Shown here: positions 18,870-27,487 of the stretch, piece after piece
How positions within the stretch are numbered: the stretch's first letter is position 1
Layout: every line of letters starts with the position of its first letter
DNA from: an uncultured beta proteobacterium
GTDB lineage: Bacteria > Pseudomonadota > Gammaproteobacteria > Burkholderiales > SG8-39
Length of the DNA: 40,790 bases
Direction of reading: 5' to 3'
NCBI GenBank assembly: GCA_903859155.1
Contig: CAIOLO010000053.1
Coordinates: forward strand, 1 to 40,790
Position numbers and translations under genes: made by a program
Notes under the pieces: generated by a model
What the model was told of the DNA's origin: nothing
What the model saw: the letters and a program-made list of their open reading frames with translations, nothing else
Databases searched by the model: none

Positions 18870-18899
18870 ATGGCTGGCGTGTACGGGCTTTTTCAATGA
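18870..18899 (+). CDS. 9-codon upstream ORF overlapping the oxidoreductase start
   Basis: ATG 18870 opens a 9-residue frame (MAGVYGLFQ) whose TGA overlaps the downstream ATG as ATGA. GAGAG lies 4 nt upstream. The oxidoreductase itself has no clear ribosome site, so ribosomes ending this ORF could restart on it. It may equally be chance. Confidence 0.3.
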   Translation: MAGVYGLFQ

Positions 18900-19891
18900 T
18901 TCCAGCGAACATGCGCGTGGCGGAAATCGCCCAACCGGGCCCGCCAGAGGGGCTTCGCACAGCAACCCGTCCCACACCTTCCCCGGCCGGCGGCGAAGTG
19001 CTCATCAAGGTCGCCGCAGCGGGCATCAACCGGCCCGATGTCGCGCAGCGCCGCGGCGTCTATCCGCCGCCGCCTGGGGCATCGGATATTCCCGGGCTCG
19101 AAGTTGCAGGCCGCATCGTCGCGCTGGGCGCCGGTGTGACGCAGTGGCGCATTGGTGACGAGGTCTGCGCGCTGGTGACCGGTGGCGGGTACGCCGAATA
19201 CTGTGCCGCACCGGCACCTCAATGCCTGCCGGTTCCCAAAGGCTTGTCCATGATTGAGGCAGCCTCGCTTCCGGAAACGTTTTTCACGGTCTGGGTGAAT
19301 GTTTTTGACCGGGCGCGACTGGCTCAGGGTGATATTTTCCTGGTGCAGGGCGGTTCCTCGGGGATCGGCGTCACCGCCATCCAACTGGTCAAAGCTTTCG
19401 GCAACAAGGTATTTGCAACCGCGGGAAGCGCGGAAAAGTGCGCGGCTTGCGTGGCACTCGGTGCCGATCATGCCATCAACTACAGAACCGAGGATTTTGT
19501 CGAAGTGGTGATGCGCGAGACCGCGGGCCACGGCGCCGATGTGGTGCTCGACATGGTGGCCGGCGAATACCTGGAGCGCGAGGTGAAATGCCTCGCGGAT
19601 GAGGGGCGAATCTCCGTCATCGCGTCGCTTGGCGGCGCCAAGTCCACGATTTTCATGCCCGAGATCACCCGCAAGCGCGCGACGATCACCGGTTCGACGC
19701 TGCGTCCCCGTCCGGTCGAGTTCAAGGCAGCAGTGGCCGCAGCGCTCAGGGAGAATGTCTGGCCAAAGATCGAGAGCGGCGCCATCAAGCCGGTGATATT
19801 CAAGATCTTCGCCCTTGACGAGGCGGCAAAAGCGCACACCCTTATGGAAACCAGCCAGCACATTGGAAAAATCGTGCTGAGCTTGTCCTGA
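18896..19891 (+). CDS. PIG3-type NAD(P)H quinone oxidoreductase (zinc-free MDR family)
   Basis: 331 residues. The N-terminal GroES-like domain shows GEVLIKVAAAGINRPDVAQR and PGLEVAGRIVALGAGV. The nucleotide-binding domain carries LVQGGSSGIGVTAIQLVKAFG near 150-170, and the chain ends in ETSQHIGKIVLSL, typical of the TP53I3/PIG3 group. It lacks the Cys and His zinc ligands of alcohol dehydrogenases. Members reduce quinones using NADPH; the natural substrate is unknown. The ATG at 18896 overlaps a 9-codon upstream ORF. A second ATG at 18911 is a possible start; neither has a good ribosome site. It is divergent from the HtrA-like gene. Confidence 0.93.
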   Translation: MIPANMRVAEIAQPGPPEGLRTATRPTPSPAGGEVLIKVAAAGINRPDVAQRRGVYPPPPGASDIPGLEVAGRIVALGAGVTQWRIGDEVCALVTGGGYAEYCAAPAPQCLPVPKGLSMIEAASLPETFFTVWVNVFDRARLAQGDIFLVQGGSSGIGVTAIQLVKAFGNKVFATAGSAEKCAACVALGADHAINYRTEDFVEVVMRETAGHGADVVLDMVAGEYLEREVKCLADEGRISVIASLGGAKSTIFMPEITRKRATITGSTLRPRPVEFKAAVAAALRENVWPKIESGAIKPVIFKIFALDEAAKAHTLMETSQHIGKIVLSLS

Positions 19892-19922
19892 CATCCACTT
19901 CAGCCAACCCGAGGATACCGAC

Positions 19923-20291
19923 GTGAGTACGCCAAAAAAGAAGAACCAGTTTAACTGCTCCAAATGCACTGGCTATTGCTGCAGCTACGACCACATAGAG
20001 GTCACGGAGACTGACATTGCGCGCCTGGCAAAGCACTTCAAGCTGAGCGTAACAACCGCCAGAGAGAAGTTCATCAAAATCGTCGAGGGAAAAACGCCGG
20101 TACTGCGTCACCGCAAAGACAGTATATTCAAGTCAATGTGCACGTTTTTCGATCAGGACAAACGCTGCTGCACGATCTACACCGCCCGGCCGAGCGTCTG
20201 CAGGCAGTATCCCAATGGCACCGCCTGCGGTTACTACCACTTCCTGCGCTTTGAACGCCGCCACGCCGACGACGAGACGATGATCCCCTGA
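19923..20291 (+). CDS. YkgJ-family cysteine cluster protein
   Basis: 122 residues from a GTG start with GAGGAT upstream; it lies 31 bp after the oxidoreductase and is probably co-transcribed. It has the YkgJ/CxxCxxCC (PF03692) signature, CSKCTGYCCSY near residue 12, followed by a C..F..CC pattern (MCTFFDQDKRCCTIY) and RPSVCRQYPNGTACGY. The cysteines likely bind zinc or an iron-sulfur cluster. The exact role of this family is unknown. The N-terminus is basic (STPKKKNQ), with no signal peptide. Confidence 0.92.
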   Translation: MSTPKKKNQFNCSKCTGYCCSYDHIEVTETDIARLAKHFKLSVTTAREKFIKIVEGKTPVLRHRKDSIFKSMCTFFDQDKRCCTIYTARPSVCRQYPNGTACGYYHFLRFERRHADDETMIP

Positions 20292-20292
20292 T

Positions 20293-20862
20293 CTACCCCT
20301 TGGCGCCGACCCGCCACAGGTGTATCGGCGTTTCGGCAACCACGATGCTGCGGGTTGGCCGCCATACATCGGCCATGTCGAAGCGGTTGGAAACGATACG
20401 CGATCCCGGGCGCAGTTCCGCCAGGAGTTTTGGCCGCAGGCTGATATTTAGGTCCACCGACAGATAGAGCATGACCACGGTGGCGGGCCGCAGGTCGAGT
20501 TCAAACAGATTGCCGAGCGCGAACCTGACCCGGTTGCTCACCCCCTCCCAGTGCGCCTGGGCCGCGGCCACGGCGATCACATCAGACTGGATGTCCACAC
20601 CAATGCCGCTCGCGCCGAACCGCTTGGCCGCGGCGATGACAATGCGGCCATCGCCGCAACCCAGGTCATAGACGACGTCCTGCTCACCTACCCCGCCCAG
20701 ATCCAGCATGGCATCGACAATTTCGGGGCGCGTAGGAATGTAGGGCACCGCAGCGGGAAAATTGATCCCAGGAGCCGCTGCCTCGATTTTTGGCGCCGGC
20801 ATGCCGGTGCAGGCACCGGCACCCAGGGCCAACAGAGTGGTCACGACATCGCGTCTTTTCAT
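20293..20862 (-). CDS. Exported class I SAM-dependent methyltransferase
   Basis: 189 residues. Motif I is textbook (VVYDLGCGDGRIVIAAAKRFG, near 63-83), followed by an acidic end of strand 2 (IGVDI) and YIPTRPEIVDAML just before. The unusual part is the N-terminus, MKRRDVVTTLLALGAGAC: a twin-arginine-like start, a hydrophobic run and a Cys18 that could act as a weak lipobox. This predicts export, although SAM is cytoplasmic; such leaders recur in this methyltransferase group, from memory. The substrate is unknown. It is convergent with the cysteine-cluster gene (1 bp between stops) and lies 37 bp after the spermidine-synthase-like gene, so the two are likely one transcript. Confidence 0.87.
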   Translation of the reverse strand: MKRRDVVTTLLALGAGACTGMPAPKIEAAAPGINFPAAVPYIPTRPEIVDAMLDLGGVGEQDVVYDLGCGDGRIVIAAAKRFGASGIGVDIQSDVIAVAAAQAHWEGVSNRVRFALGNLFELDLRPATVVMLYLSVDLNISLRPKLLAELRPGSRIVSNRFDMADVWRPTRSIVVAETPIHLWRVGAKG

Positions 20863-20899
20863 GGGATGAGTCCTTCAATCAGGGGGCATGGCAGGCTCC

Positions 20900-21700
20900 C
20901 TAATTCGCCTCCGGATCGATATTAAGGTACCGCGCAGTGCCGATATTGCGTTCGCGCAGTGAAATGAGCATGCGATCAAAGGGCAACCCATGGCGAAGCT
21001 GCAATTGGGCGCCCCTCTCGCGCAACTCGCTCCAGGTGATCTTTCCCGGCCCCTCGCGCAAGGCAAGCACGACAACATTGACCTTGTCCGCGGCCTCCAG
21101 CAGCAGAATGCGTCCGGCAAAGCTCTTTTCCAGACGTGCGCACATGGCATCCCGCCGGCGGTCTTCCGCCATGAAATTAACCGCCAGAACACCGCCCGGT
21201 CGCAAAGCGGCAAAGGCCGAGTCGTAGAAACCCTGGCTGCATAGCGCCGCAGGTTGCACTCCATCATCGAATCCGTCGATCAAAAATACGTCGGCACCGG
21301 ACGGGTGTTCGGGCACATAGCGCGCGCCGTCGTCCACAATCACGCGCAGGCGCTCATCGTCCGCAGGCAATTCGAAGTAGGACCTGGCCGCCGCCACGAC
21401 CTCCGGGCGGATTTCGACGACCGTCACCCGCGTCCCGGCCATGCGCCGATGAATGAATTTCGCCATGGAGCCACCGCCAAGCCCGACCATCAGCACTTCC
21501 TCGGGCTGCGGTTTAAACAGCATGAAACTCATCATTGCACGCGTGTAATGCAGCTCCAATCCGTCCGGATTGGACAGGCGCATGGCGCTTTGAATTGCCA
21601 GGCCGCCTATGTGCAGGGAGCGCACGCCGCGTTCCTCGGCAATGGTGACCGAATGATCGGCACCGGGTTTCCATATCTTGGGTTGACCGGCTTTCGGCAT
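20900..21700 (-). CDS. Spermidine-synthase-like protein (SpeE fold), activity doubtful
   Basis: 266 residues. It has the spermidine synthase Rossmann core: EVLMVGLGGGSMAKFIHRRM, VTVVEIRPEVVAAARSYF, DDGARYV, then GFYDSAFAALRPGGVLAVNF. The catalytic GGGDGG loop reads GLGGGSM, and DSTDP of true aminopropyltransferases reads DGFDD. This suggests a methyltransferase-like or non-polyamine function, as in many betaproteobacterial SpeE-like proteins annotated only by fold. GGAGAG lies 8 nt before ATG 21700. It is first in a likely two-gene unit with the exported methyltransferase. No speD is seen nearby. Confidence 0.87.
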   Translation of the reverse strand: MPKAGQPKIWKPGADHSVTIAEERGVRSLHIGGLAIQSAMRLSNPDGLELHYTRAMMSFMLFKPQPEEVLMVGLGGGSMAKFIHRRMAGTRVTVVEIRPEVVAAARSYFELPADDERLRVIVDDGARYVPEHPSGADVFLIDGFDDGVQPAALCSQGFYDSAFAALRPGGVLAVNFMAEDRRRDAMCARLEKSFAGRILLLEAADKVNVVVLALREGPGKITWSELRERGAQLQLRHGLPFDRMLISLRERNIGTARYLNIDPEAN

Positions 21701-22138
21701 CGGCCGCTCTCCGAATAAAATCGAGCGCGCATCTTCCTATAGCGCCCCTCATCATGCAACGTTTTCACCGCCGGTTTGCGAGGCGATCCAGGAACACCCG
21801 GCCAATGGCCGAGGGAAAAATCCGCAGGCTGCGGGAGATACTGTTGTGAGAATTGGTTCGCCTGCACCTCATCCCCGAAACCACGGGGCCGGAGACAATC
21901 CCCCCCAACTGAAACCCGGGGCAGTACCAATTCCCGTCAGCGGATCGGAATTCCGCAGAGCGGATGGGGCGTTGGTCAGGTTTGAAAACGGCGTCTTCGC
22001 CAGCGGAATTCTTGGGGTCGCACATTGACAAATTATCGGTGCTGGCGCATCCTCCGCTCGCACGCACTTTACGTGTGCGGAACCAAACAAACTTAGTCAA
22101 GTCTTTTTCATCGGCATAGCTAGAAGGGAGCATCAAGG
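21701..22138. other. 438-bp intergenic region between divergent genes
   Basis: I see no convincing gene. The long minus-strand frame 21765-22214 resembles no family and runs into the SWIB gene. The region holds a perfect 10-bp palindrome CGGAATTCCG (21946-21955), with CGGAATTC again near 22003, and a perfect TTGACA hexamer at 22025-22030 whose -10 partner (CATCCT, 17 nt on) is poor. Near 22050-22080 an imperfect hairpin (CGCACG / GTGTGCG) occurs. These may be control elements of the SWIB gene. Confidence 0.4.
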
Positions 22139-22447
22139 ATGGCCACCAAAAAGAAGGCAGCAACCAAAAAACCTGCGAAGAAGGCAGCAGCCAAGCGCAA
22201 ACCCAATGCAGCATTCATGAAGCCCATGACCCCGAGTGCGGCGCTGGGCGCGGTTATCGGCACAAAGGCGATGCCACGCACCGAAGTCACCAAGAAAATC
22301 TGGGACTACATCAAGAAGAACAAACTGCAAGACAGCAAGAATCGGCGCAACATCAACGCCGACGAAAAACTGAAGGACGTCTTCGGCGGCAAGAAGCAGG
22401 TCTCGATGTTTGAGATGACCAAACTGGTAAGCAAGCACCTGAAGTAA
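22139..22447 (+). CDS. SWIB/MDM2-domain protein with histone-H1-like N-terminus
   Basis: 102 residues. The first 25 are Lys/Ala-rich (ATKKKAATKKPAKKAAAKRK), like bacterial histone-H1-like tails. From about 28 to the end is a complete SWIB domain: MTPSAALGAVIGTKAMPRTE, KIWDYIKKNKLQDSKNRRNI, then FEMTKLVSKHL. Such proteins occur in Chlamydia and many Betaproteobacteria; a DNA-associated role is likely but not established. AGAAGGGAG precedes the ATG. It ends in a strong terminator, so it is a single-gene transcript, and the lone TTGACA near 22025 may be part of its promoter. Confidence 0.94.
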   Translation: MATKKKAATKKPAKKAAAKRKPNAAFMKPMTPSAALGAVIGTKAMPRTEVTKKIWDYIKKNKLQDSKNRRNINADEKLKDVFGGKKQVSMFEMTKLVSKHLK

Positions 22448-22483
22448 GCTTCTGCGCCCTGGTGGCGTTCGCTTTACCGGACT

Positions 22484-22525
22484 AAGAAACGCCCAGCCCC
22501 GACAAAGGGCCGGGCGTTTCTTTTT
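22484..22525 (+). terminator. Intrinsic terminator of the SWIB gene
   Basis: The stem pairs AAGAAACGCCC with GGGCGTTTCTT (plus an inner GCCC/GGGC separated by a mismatch), with a short cgacaaa loop and a TTTTT run ending at 22525. It lies 37 nt after the stop, between convergent genes. The reverse strand has a weaker T-rich end. Confidence 0.9.
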
Positions 22526-22561
22526 CTGCGATCGCCTGATGCATGCGGCGATCCGCGTGCG

Positions 22562-23476
22562 TCAGGAACCCGGCGCGCGAATTGCAGCGTCATCCGAGGA
22601 GGCCCGGCGAACCCCGGCGAGCGCCCGAAAATCAGCCGCGAATGTTTCCAAGCGCCTCAGGACGTGCCCGCGCTGCTCCCCGCTGAGGGTGGAATCAAGC
22701 TCGACTACCAGTCTTGCAAGATCAGATTCCCAGCGACGCATGACAATAATGGTCTCCTCGGCTCTGCCGGATTCCGGTTCGAAAAAAAGACTCCCCAGTG
22801 CGGGAGCCAGATCGGACGCAGCACGGTGGCGCTTGATCAGCGCAACCGCTTCGCGCTGCCATCGCCGGCGCTCGTCAAGCCGCTGTTGATAGATTCCGGA
22901 ATGTGACGATACGAAATCATCAAGACGGGCGCGCTGGGATGCATTGAGGTTTCCGGTCCAATCCTCGACTTGCTCGATCATCCGCTCAACGCGCCTGCGG
23001 TGGCGTACCTTCTCATCGCCCGATAGCCATCGATCGACATAACGAAGCTCCTCCTTGGCCAACTTCTTTTCCAATGCGCCAATCTGATCTGTCTTCAATG
23101 TCGCCAGCACCGGCGCGGCGTCCTGCGCCGCGCGCCGAGCCAGCAATCGAGAATGCTGCCGCAGGGTGGCGGTTGCCCAGTCAACGTCCGCACTAACGAT
23201 CCCCTTTGCCACCTTTTCGCCCGCCGTATGGAGAAGTTCGACATAGACCGGCAGTTCGCTGGACCTGTGCCACTCGCGCAAACGCACAAACCGCTGCTGC
23301 AGGGAATCGGACTGATTGGCGTCAAGATCAAAATAGTCCCAGGCCGTGTAGCGCAACAGGCCTTCGGCATTGTTGTAGGAGAATTGCAACGTGGAGCAGG
23401 CGCCTAACGCGATCAACACCGCCAGAATTGCCATGTATCTCACTGCAACCCTGGTTAAATCGGATTTCCGATTCAT
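22562..23476 (-). CDS. DUF6279 family lipoprotein
   Basis: 304 residues from ATG 23476 (MNRKSDLTRVAVRYMAIL), giving a lipoprotein signal whose lipobox is LGAC with Cys27. An alternative ATG at 23521 would only lengthen the leader. The sequence after the lipid anchor, STLQFSYNNAEGLLRY and DYFDLDANQSDSLQQRF, matches the DUF6279 family. The rest is predicted mostly helical and charged, probably an extended or coiled-coil periplasmic domain. Function is unknown. It is divergent from the DUF423 gene across a 92-bp gap. Confidence 0.88.
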   Translation of the reverse strand: MNRKSDLTRVAVRYMAILAVLIALGACSTLQFSYNNAEGLLRYTAWDYFDLDANQSDSLQQRFVRLREWHRSSELPVYVELLHTAGEKVAKGIVSADVDWATATLRQHSRLLARRAAQDAAPVLATLKTDQIGALEKKLAKEELRYVDRWLSGDEKVRHRRRVERMIEQVEDWTGNLNASQRARLDDFVSSHSGIYQQRLDERRRWQREAVALIKRHRAASDLAPALGSLFFEPESGRAEETIIVMRRWESDLARLVVELDSTLSGEQRGHVLRRLETFAADFRALAGVRRASSDDAAIRAPGS

Positions 23477-23568
23477 GTCCTCTGCCCCAATTCCGGTCTC
23501 CGGCATTTGACCATACCCCATCGAGAATCCGTTGCCAAGGATCGCAATTGCGAACAGAATCCCCCGCC

Positions 23569-23952
23569 ATGCTGAAACATACTCGGAACTTTATGTCGCT
23601 GGCGGCCGTGCTCATGGCAATGGCGGTGGCACTTGGTGCAATCGGGTCGCATACGCTGGCGTCCCGCGTAACAGCGGACCGGCTGACGATCTGGAACACG
23701 GCTGTCGAATATCATTTTTTCAATGCACTCGGATTGTTCGCGGTTGGATTTGTCTGCCAGTTCCTGCCCGAATCCAGGTGGGCACGATACTCCGGTTCCC
23801 TGCTGGCAGCAGGCATTATCCTGTTCTCGGGAAGCCTGTATGCGTACGTGCTGAGCAGCGCCAGATGGATAACCACGCTCACCCCAGCCGGCGGACTAGT
23901 ATTGATTGCCGCCTGGGTATTGCTTGCCGCTGCGCTGCTTCGAGACCGTTGA
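23569..23952 (+). CDS. DUF423 (YgdD-type) membrane protein
   Basis: 127 residues from ATG 23569. It has four hydrophobic segments and the family hallmarks LGAIGSHTLASRVTADRL, WNTAVEYHFFNALGLF and SGSLYAYVLS, ending with an LVLIAAWVLLAAALL helix. These are small inner-membrane proteins of unknown function. A longer frame from 23206 lacks sense upstream and overlaps the DUF6279 gene. I see no clear ribosome site. Confidence 0.92.
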   Translation: MLKHTRNFMSLAAVLMAMAVALGAIGSHTLASRVTADRLTIWNTAVEYHFFNALGLFAVGFVCQFLPESRWARYSGSLLAAGIILFSGSLYAYVLSSARWITTLTPAGGLVLIAAWVLLAAALLRDR

Positions 23953-24023
23953 AACATGACCGTTCGGCATAAAGCTCGCCGAGCCGCTTCCAACAGGCGA
24001 GGTTACCCTGCGCCGTTTACACA

Positions 24024-24668
24024 CTAGCGCCTTGAAAGCATTTCGACCGCCTCGTCCTGCCCGCGCGCCCTGGCCACATCAACCGGGCGCTCCCCGGCTT
24101 TATTTCGCACCGCTCGATTCAACTTTTTTTCCAGCAGATAAGCAATGACCGTGAGGTGTCCGTCCGCGGCCGCCGCGTGAAGCGTGGAATTGCCCTTTGC
24201 GTCGACCCGAACCAACTGTGCTCCCCGCTCCGCCAGGAGTTTGACGACCTCGATGGACCCGCTCAGTGCGGCCCAGAAAAGCGGCGATTCGCCCTCACGA
24301 TTCAGTGGATCCACCTGCGCCCCGCTTTGCAGCAACAGTAAAGCTATGCCCGCATCAGCATGCAAGGCTGCTGCGTGCAGCGCCGACTCGCCATTCGAGG
24401 ACCTCGCAGCGGGATCTGCGCCGTTTTCCAGCAGCAGTTTTACCAGATCCGGCCGGGCATTTTCGGCCGCGGCGATGAGCGGCGGTTCGCCCTCTGCGTT
24501 GCGGGCGGTGTAATGAACCCCTGCTTTGACGAGGCGCGCGGTTTCAGCATAATCCCCCGACTTGATGGCCTCAAAAAGCTGGTCCCGCAACGATTGCGCG
24601 CCCGCCGGGTAGGCGACAAACATTGCTGCAACAATGAATGCGATAAATCGGATTGGCGCGCTAAGCAT
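24024..24668 (-). CDS. Exported ankyrin-repeat protein
   Basis: 214 residues from ATG 24668, giving a good Sec signal peptide (MLSAPIRFIAFIVAAMFVAYPAGAQ). The rest consists of about five ankyrin repeats, e.g. EGEPPLIAAAENARPDLVKL, NGESALHAAALHADAGIALL and KGNSTLHAAAADGHLTVIAY. It should be periplasmic and bind a protein partner; the partner is unknown. A longer frame from 24920 exists but ignores the signal peptide. It converges with the DUF423 gene. Confidence 0.93.
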   Translation of the reverse strand: MLSAPIRFIAFIVAAMFVAYPAGAQSLRDQLFEAIKSGDYAETARLVKAGVHYTARNAEGEPPLIAAAENARPDLVKLLLENGADPAARSSNGESALHAAALHADAGIALLLLQSGAQVDPLNREGESPLFWAALSGSIEVVKLLAERGAQLVRVDAKGNSTLHAAAADGHLTVIAYLLEKKLNRAVRNKAGERPVDVARARGQDEAVEMLSRR

Positions 24669-24992
24669 GGCTGACAAGTCTAACAGAGCCCTGCAGCACG
24701 CCCTGCCAATCGACCTGTCCCCACCCGCCTGAACCACGGCCAATTTTTCTGGAACTTTCCCTATGAACAACTCTTTTGTGCTGCGATCTGCGGCCAGCAT
24801 CGGCGGCGCCCCTCTTTTTGGATCCGAACACACTGGCTTCAAAACAGCGGAGAATGAATTCATTTTATCGAGCATCGACTCGGACCGACCGTTTGCAGCC
24901 GGCTCTGTTGCGCGACGCATCCTGAAGCGGCAGTGCCGAATGCAGGTGACGAGAATCGGATTTCAACGGTGTCAGCGAAACATGCGCCATAG
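24669..24992. other. 324-bp intergenic region before the hydrolase gene
   Basis: Divergent spacer between the ankyrin gene and the hydrolase. I see no convincing gene, terminator or promoter. A 77-codon plus-strand frame (24763-24996) overlaps the hydrolase start as ATGA but has no family resemblance, a weak ribosome site and unselective third positions. Confidence 0.4.
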
Positions 24993-25847
24993 ATGAATAC
25001 TTTTCCCACCAGATACGACCTGCTCTATAACCCGCGCTTTTCCGTTCCCGACTTCGCCCTGATTTCGAAGCGCTGGATCGACGAGTCAGAACGGGCGCGG
25101 GCTCTGCTTGATTGCTTTCTCGATGTCCCCTATGGCACGGGTAATTCGGAACGCATGGATATATTTCTGGCAAAGGGTCCCAGCAAGGGTTTGCTGATGT
25201 TCATCCACGGTGGATATTGGCGCTCCCAGGACAAGGCGGGGTACTCATTTCTCGCCAATGCGCTGACCGAAGCGGGCATTACCTTGGCTATACCCAACTA
25301 CGCCCTGTGCCCTGAGGTTCAGGTGCGCGATATCGTCATGCAAATGGTACAGGCATGCGCATGGCTGTACCGCAATGGCAGCAACTTCGGTGCCCCGCAG
25401 GCGCGCCTTTCCGTTTGCGGACATTCCGCTGGCGGCCATCTGGCGGCGATGTTGATGACCTGTCTCTGGCCGGTTTACGCCGCGGACCTGCCCCGCCAGA
25501 TGATCCGGGCCGGGCTGTCAATCAGCGGAATTTTCGATCTGCGGGAAATCATCAAGGTCCCCTCCATCAACAATGACGCACGCCTGACGCGAAAATCCGC
25601 CGCGGCCGTGAGCCCTGCGCTGCTACCCTGCCCTATCGACACGCCGCTTTACCTTGCCGTAGGAGAACGAGAGACAGGCGGCTTCCACATGCAACATCGC
25701 ACCATCGCCAAGAAATGGAAGCGCGCCATTTCTGCAGAAATTATCAGTCCTGCCGACAATCACTTTTCGGTGCTCGACAACCTGGTTCTCCCGCAGAGCA
25801 AGCTTTTCCATGCGACCCTGCAGATGATGGGTATTGCGGCGGGCTAG
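24993..25847 (+). CDS. Alpha/beta hydrolase, arylformamidase (kynurenine formamidase)-like
   Basis: 284 residues. It shows the HSL/AFMID-type oxyanion motif HGGYW (72-76), nucleophile Ser145 in GHSAGG and a C-terminal His257 in NHFSVLDNL. The combination matches the AFMID group that hydrolyses N-formylkynurenine in tryptophan degradation, but the group also has other carboxylesterases, and no kynA or kynU is nearby. The catalytic acid is probably in the GERET segment near 225, where an Asp is more usual. It has no signal peptide and a poor ribosome site, and it ends before a bidirectional terminator. Confidence 0.85.
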   Translation: MNTFPTRYDLLYNPRFSVPDFALISKRWIDESERARALLDCFLDVPYGTGNSERMDIFLAKGPSKGLLMFIHGGYWRSQDKAGYSFLANALTEAGITLAIPNYALCPEVQVRDIVMQMVQACAWLYRNGSNFGAPQARLSVCGHSAGGHLAAMLMTCLWPVYAADLPRQMIRAGLSISGIFDLREIIKVPSINNDARLTRKSAAAVSPALLPCPIDTPLYLAVGERETGGFHMQHRTIAKKWKRAISAEIISPADNHFSVLDNLVLPQSKLFHATLQMMGIAAG

Positions 25848-25938
25848 CTTTCAAGTGGCACACCGAATCCGGACATGAATCGAGTCCACGGGAGCGGACT
25901 TCTCGACCGGATAATCACCAGCAAGAATGGACCTGAAC

Positions 25939-25968
25939 AAAAAAGCCGGCATCCGCCGGCCTTTTTTT
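25939..25968. terminator. Bidirectional intrinsic terminator between hydrolase and rplQ
   Basis: AAAAAAGCCGGC and GCCGGCCTTTTTTT flank the loop ATCC. The GC stem is followed by a T-tract on both strands. It terminates the whole ribosomal superoperon behind rplQ and also the hydrolase gene. Confidence 0.93.
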
Positions 25969-25985
25969 AGGCGATTTGGATCAGA

Positions 25986-26384
25986 CTACTCCGCCACGGT
26001 CTCTGCTGTTGCCTCGGTTTTGCCTTCCGGGCGATCCAGCAGTTCCACCAGCGCCATCGGTGCGTTATCACCATTACGGAAACCGAATTTAAGAATACGC
26101 AGGTATCCACCATTGCGGTTGGCATAGCGCGGGCCAAGTTCGCCGAACAGCTTGACGACCATGTCCCGGTCGCGAAGCCTGTTGAAAGCGAGGCGTCGAT
26201 TGGCGAGCGATGGCTTTTTTCCCAGCGTAATCATGGGTTCTACCACCCGGCGCAATTCCTTGGCTTTCGGCAGGGTAGTCTTTATCGCTTCGTGCAGCAG
26301 CAGCGAATTGGTCATATTACGCAGCATCGCCAGACGGTGACTGCTGGTGCGATTGAGTTTTCTAAGTCCGAGACGGTGTCGCAT
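25986..26384 (-). CDS. rplQ: 50S ribosomal protein L17
   Basis: 132 residues. [20 protein letters not shown] at the start and [20 protein letters not shown] near the end are diagnostic for L17, which lies near the peptide exit tunnel of the large subunit. The C-terminal extension ([13 protein letters not shown]) is slightly longer than in E. coli. Last gene of the alpha operon, 29 bp after rpoA, followed by the terminator at 25939-25968. Confidence 0.99.
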   Translation of the reverse strand: MRHRLGLRKLNRTSSHRLAMLRNMTNSLLLHEAIKTTLPKAKELRRVVEPMITLGKKPSLANRRLAFNRLRDRDMVVKLFGELGPRYANRNGGYLRILKFGFRNGDNAPMALVELLDRPEGKTEATAETVAE

Positions 26385-26413
26385 GGGTTATTGCCTTTAA
26401 TTTTGCGTGGTTT

Positions 26414-27397
26414 TCAGCCGCGCGCGATCTCAAGACCGGCAGGAGGCCAGTTCTCCAATTTCATCCCCAGGGTAAGACCGCGCGACGCGAGAACTTCCTT
26501 GATCTCGTTCAGCGATTTTCTCCCGAGATTGGGGGTCTTCAAAAGTTCAGATTCGGTTCGTTGAATCAGGTCACCAATGTAATAGATATTCTCGGCCTTG
26601 AGGCAGTTGGCCGAACGCACAGTCAACTCAAGATCATCGACCGGCCGCAACAGAATCGGATCCACCTGCGGTGACTTCTTTTCCTCGATGGTAGGAGCGA
26701 TACCCTCTAGTGCGGCGAATACCGAAAGCTGATCAACCAGGATTCGTGCCGCATAGCGGATCGCCTCTTCGGGTTCGATGGCACCGTTCGTTTCGATGTC
26801 GATTATCAGCTTGTCGAGGTCAGTGCGCTGCTCTACGCGAGCCGACTCCACTGCATAGGATACCCTCCGGACCGGGGAAAACGAGGCATCGAGAATGATC
26901 TTGCCGATTCCTTTGGACTCTTCGGGAATGACCCGCACATTGCCCGGCACGTATCCACGCCCGTTTTCCACCTTGATCTGCATCTCGAGCTTCCCGCCCG
27001 GCGCCAGATGGGCAATGATGTGTTCGGGATTGATGATTTCCACATCGTGGGTCGCTTCGATGTCGGACGCCTTGACAGCACCTTCGCCGACCTTTTTCAG
27101 CGTAAGCAGGGCATCCTCGCGGTTATGCAACTTCAATACCACGCCCTTGAGGTTCAACATGATATCGACGACATCTTCCTGCACACCCTCGATGGTCGAA
27201 TACTCATGCAGCACGCCGGCAATCTGCACCTCGGTGGGTGCGTATCCGGGCATGGATGAAAGCAAAACGCGGCGCAAGGCGTTGCCAAGCGTATGACCGT
27301 AGCCACGTTCGAACGGCTCCATTACGACTTTGGCATGGTTGGGCGCAATGCCCTGCACATCGATAATGCGCGGTTTCAGGAATCCACTGGTTTGCAT
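26414..27397 (-). CDS. rpoA: DNA-directed RNA polymerase subunit alpha
   Basis: 327 residues (E. coli 329). The N-terminal dimerisation domain has [17 protein letters not shown]; the C-terminal domain has [19 protein letters not shown] and [16 protein letters not shown], which contact DNA and activators. The Arg of the VRSAN block corresponds to R265 of E. coli. A GAGGAA ribosome site lies upstream of ATG. The gap to rpsD (108 bp) is larger than in E. coli and contains two hairpins. Confidence 0.99.
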   Translation of the reverse strand: MQTSGFLKPRIIDVQGIAPNHAKVVMEPFERGYGHTLGNALRRVLLSSMPGYAPTEVQIAGVLHEYSTIEGVQEDVVDIMLNLKGVVLKLHNREDALLTLKKVGEGAVKASDIEATHDVEIINPEHIIAHLAPGGKLEMQIKVENGRGYVPGNVRVIPEESKGIGKIILDASFSPVRRVSYAVESARVEQRTDLDKLIIDIETNGAIEPEEAIRYAARILVDQLSVFAALEGIAPTIEEKKSPQVDPILLRPVDDLELTVRSANCLKAENIYYIGDLIQRTESELLKTPNLGRKSLNEIKEVLASRGLTLGMKLENWPPAGLEIARG

Positions 27398-27425
27398 GCG
27401 ATTTCCTCGGATGACTATTTACCTT

Positions 27426-27449
27426 CGGCGCCGTATTCTGTTGGCGCCG
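27426..27449 (-). other. Hairpin in the rpsD-rpoA gap, rpoA side
   Basis: CGGCGCC (27426-27432) and GGCGCCG (27443-27449) form a perfect 7-bp GC-rich stem with a 10-nt loop. No U-tract follows in either direction. It stands upstream of the rpoA ribosome site and may slow exonucleases or affect rpoA translation. Confidence 0.6.
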
Positions 27450-27487
27450 GCGGCAACTGATTAATGCTGCTATTGGCTCTTGGGGAC

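Noticed and set aside
18893-19969. 358-codon minus-strand frame
   Set aside because: Antisense of the quinone oxidoreductase.
21765-22214. 149-codon minus-strand frame with a hydrophobic start
   Set aside because: Runs into the SWIB gene on the other strand and resembles no family.
24763-24996. 77-codon frame overlapping the hydrolase start by ATGA
   Set aside because: Poor ribosome site, no family resemblance and unselective third codon positions.
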